Assembly (NCBI RefSeq): GCF_003201975.1
Contig: NZ_QJJQ01000012.1
Coordinates: 92,470 to 156,469 of the forward strand
DNA length: 64,000 nt
Direction: 5' to 3'
Source: Pseudogracilibacillus auburnensis
GTDB taxonomy: Bacteria > Bacillota > Bacilli > Bacillales > Amphibacillaceae
Part shown: positions 62,733-64,000 of the stretch, piece after piece
Layout: each line of letters begins with the position of its first letter
Position numbering within the stretch: position 1 is the stretch's first letter
The notes under the pieces: model-generated
Database searches by the model: none
Seen by the model: only the letters and a program-made list of their open reading frames with translations
Told to the model about the DNA's origin: nothing
Position numbers and translations under genes: made by a program

Positions 62733-63872
62733 CTATTGGTTATATTTCTTCTTACCGAAATATTGATAATAATTCGTTTCAATAAAGCCATTAAATAATT
62801 TTCTTTTTTTCGTCGCTTGTTTTCCATATTCTTTTTCAAACTGTTTATAAGCTGTTAAAATATATACGCTCCATGATTCATGTTCTCTCATAACATTGCC
62901 TAATGTTTGATATAAACGGGCAACATAGTCTGCATCTTTTATTCGTTCCCCATAAGGCGGGTTGCCAATTAAATATCCATTCTTTTCTTTAATCGTTACA
63001 TCACTTAATTGCATTTGTTTGAACGTAATCAGATCACTCAAACCTGCCTCTAACGCATTATTTTTACTTACTTCGATCATTTGATGATTAATATCTGAGC
63101 CGATAATCTGTAATGGTTGGTCATAATTTGCAAGTTGTTCCGCTTCATCCAATGCATCGTCCCAATATTTTTGTTTCAACATGCGCCAGTTTTCCGATAC
63201 AAACGCCCGATTAAATCCTGGTGCAATATTTTGACCAATTAATGCTGCTTCAATCGGTATCGTTCCAGACCCACAAAAAGGATCGATCAAAAGATCATCT
63301 GCTTTCCAGTTCGTAAGCATTATAAGCGCAGCAGCTAATGTCTCTTTTAATGGAGCTTCCCCCTGCCCGATTCGGTAACCTCTTTTATGAAGCCCTACCC
63401 CTGTCGTATCGATCGTTAGTGTAGCTATATCTTTTAAGATCGCTACCTCCACTTTATACATTGCACCTGTTTCCGGCATTTGATTTGCGATGCCATGTTT
63501 TAATTTTAACCGATCGACAATCGCTTTTTTTACAATTGCTTGACAGTCGGAAACACTAAATAATGTTGACTTATGTGATTTGCCTGTCACCGGAAATTGC
63601 CCGTCTTCTGGTATGTAGTTTTCCCATGGGAGCTTTTTCGTTTTTTCAAACAATTCATCAAATGTCTCTACTTTATATTCCCCAATGACGAGTTTAATTC
63701 GATCGGCAACTCTTAACCATAGATTACACCGACTAATGGCCGATAATGGTGCTTGAAATATTATTTTTCCGTTCTCTACTTTTGGATCATATCCTAACTG
63801 GCGAACCTCATTTGCTACAATTGATTCAAGCCCCATCGCACTTGTCGCGATTAACGTAACTTCTTGTGTCAT
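62733..63872 (-). CDS. ypsC: THUMP-domain rRNA guanine-N2 methyltransferase (YpsC)
   Basis: 379 residues. N-terminal ferredoxin-like part and THUMP domain (about 1-160), then the UPF0020 Rossmann methyltransferase: LLIDPFCGSGTIPIEAALIG (SAM site), IGSDINHQMIEVSKNNA and the catalytic NPPYG motif in LIGNPPYGERI. Homologous to RlmL N-terminal half, acting on 23S rRNA. It corresponds to ypsC of B. subtilis. Confidence 0.93.
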   Translation of the reverse strand: MTQEVTLIATSAMGLESIVANEVRQLGYDPKVENGKIIFQAPLSAISRCNLWLRVADRIKLVIGEYKVETFDELFEKTKKLPWENYIPEDGQFPVTGKSHKSTLFSVSDCQAIVKKAIVDRLKLKHGIANQMPETGAMYKVEVAILKDIATLTIDTTGVGLHKRGYRIGQGEAPLKETLAAALIMLTNWKADDLLIDPFCGSGTIPIEAALIGQNIAPGFNRAFVSENWRMLKQKYWDDALDEAEQLANYDQPLQIIGSDINHQMIEVSKNNALEAGLSDLITFKQMQLSDVTIKEKNGYLIGNPPYGERIKDADYVARLYQTLGNVMREHESWSVYILTAYKQFEKEYGKQATKKRKLFNGFIETNYYQYFGKKKYNQ

Positions 63873-63914
63873 TATTTATTCCTTTCTATTCCCTTTTATT
63901 TATATGATGGTTTG

Positions 63915-64000
63915 TCAAATTAAGTGCAACAGTTCTTTCTGAAACACTTCGTGTGTAGTTTTCCAATTTAAACATTTTCTTGGCCTATTGTTGATTAGTG
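63915..64000 (-). mobile_element. IS30-family transposase, C-terminal end (cut by window)
   Basis: The last 28 codons, read LINNRPRKCLNWKTTHEVF and ending in LLHLI, carry the (L)NNRPRKxLxWKTPxEVF tail of IS30-type transposases. The stop codon is at 63915. The rest lies outside the window, so whether the element is intact cannot be told. Confidence 0.75.

Overview
The window looks like a chromosomal piece of a low-GC, endospore-forming, aerobic Bacillaceae. The evidence is a tlp spore protein gene, a sporulation-type histidine kinase, AT-rich codon use, AGGAGG-type ribosome binding sites, and blocks syntenic with Bacillus subtilis: ypbR-ypcP, the yngE-J operon, parC-parE-yneT-plsY-yneR-yneQ-yneP-tlp-citB, yneK-yneJ-yneI-ccdA, thyA-dfr, bpsA-bpsB and ypsC. 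An Oceanobacillus/Virgibacillus-type relative is my guess; the genus is inference.

About 0-12 kb is an eroding accessory region. It holds remnants of a conjugative element (TcpC/VirB8-like gene, large serine recombinase, C5 DNA methyltransferase start). It also holds an apparently intact five-gene operon on the minus strand (ECF sigma factor, membrane protein, ABC ATPase, two ABC-2 permeases). That operon lies between two ~135-bp direct repeats that each keep a perfect-spacing promoter. Next come a divergent HxlR regulator / SDR / MFS efflux cluster, an ASCH gene, an epimerase remnant and a compact type I toxin-antitoxin locus with a 26-residue holin-like toxin and an antisense RNA.

12-25 kb carries mostly single genes: an HD hydrolase, peptidase E, a frameshifted CapA lipoprotein, a secreted protein paired with an L,D-transpeptidase, rhodanese, arylamine N-acetyltransferase, YpcP exonuclease and the two-headed dynamin DynA. 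25-33 kb is the yng branched-chain acyl-CoA operon (dehydrogenase, CoA ligase, biotin carboxylase, biotin carrier, enoyl-CoA hydratase, carboxyltransferase). The HMG-CoA lyase normally in it is missing here, and a repeat-filled gap separates the carboxylase from the carrier.

33-56 kb is core metabolism and replication: topoisomerase IV, plsY, folE2, yidD, aconitase, a PAS histidine kinase, the ccd cytochrome c maturation genes with an unexpected MnhB-type protein among them, Tat translocase, DHFR and thymidylate synthase, and an NlpC/P60 hydrolase. 56-61 kb has a cold shock gene, a type III polyketide synthase with its methyltransferase, and a ba3-type oxidase operon (subunits IIA, II, I, then SCO). 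The right end has an arginine-aspartate repeat protein, head-to-head gene remnants (LysM/peptidoglycan-binding and integrase), the ypsC methyltransferase and the end of an IS30-type transposase.

The most unusual feature overall is a set of non-coding, GC-richer repeats of 0.3-0.5 kb between 25 and 52 kb. They have inverted termini of at least three kinds. Two of these kinds share internal modules, above all a hairpin around GAGCATTTAGCG enclosed by GGGAC/GTCCC. They sit at gene 3' ends and immediately upstream of gene starts and look like MITE- or bcr-type elements.
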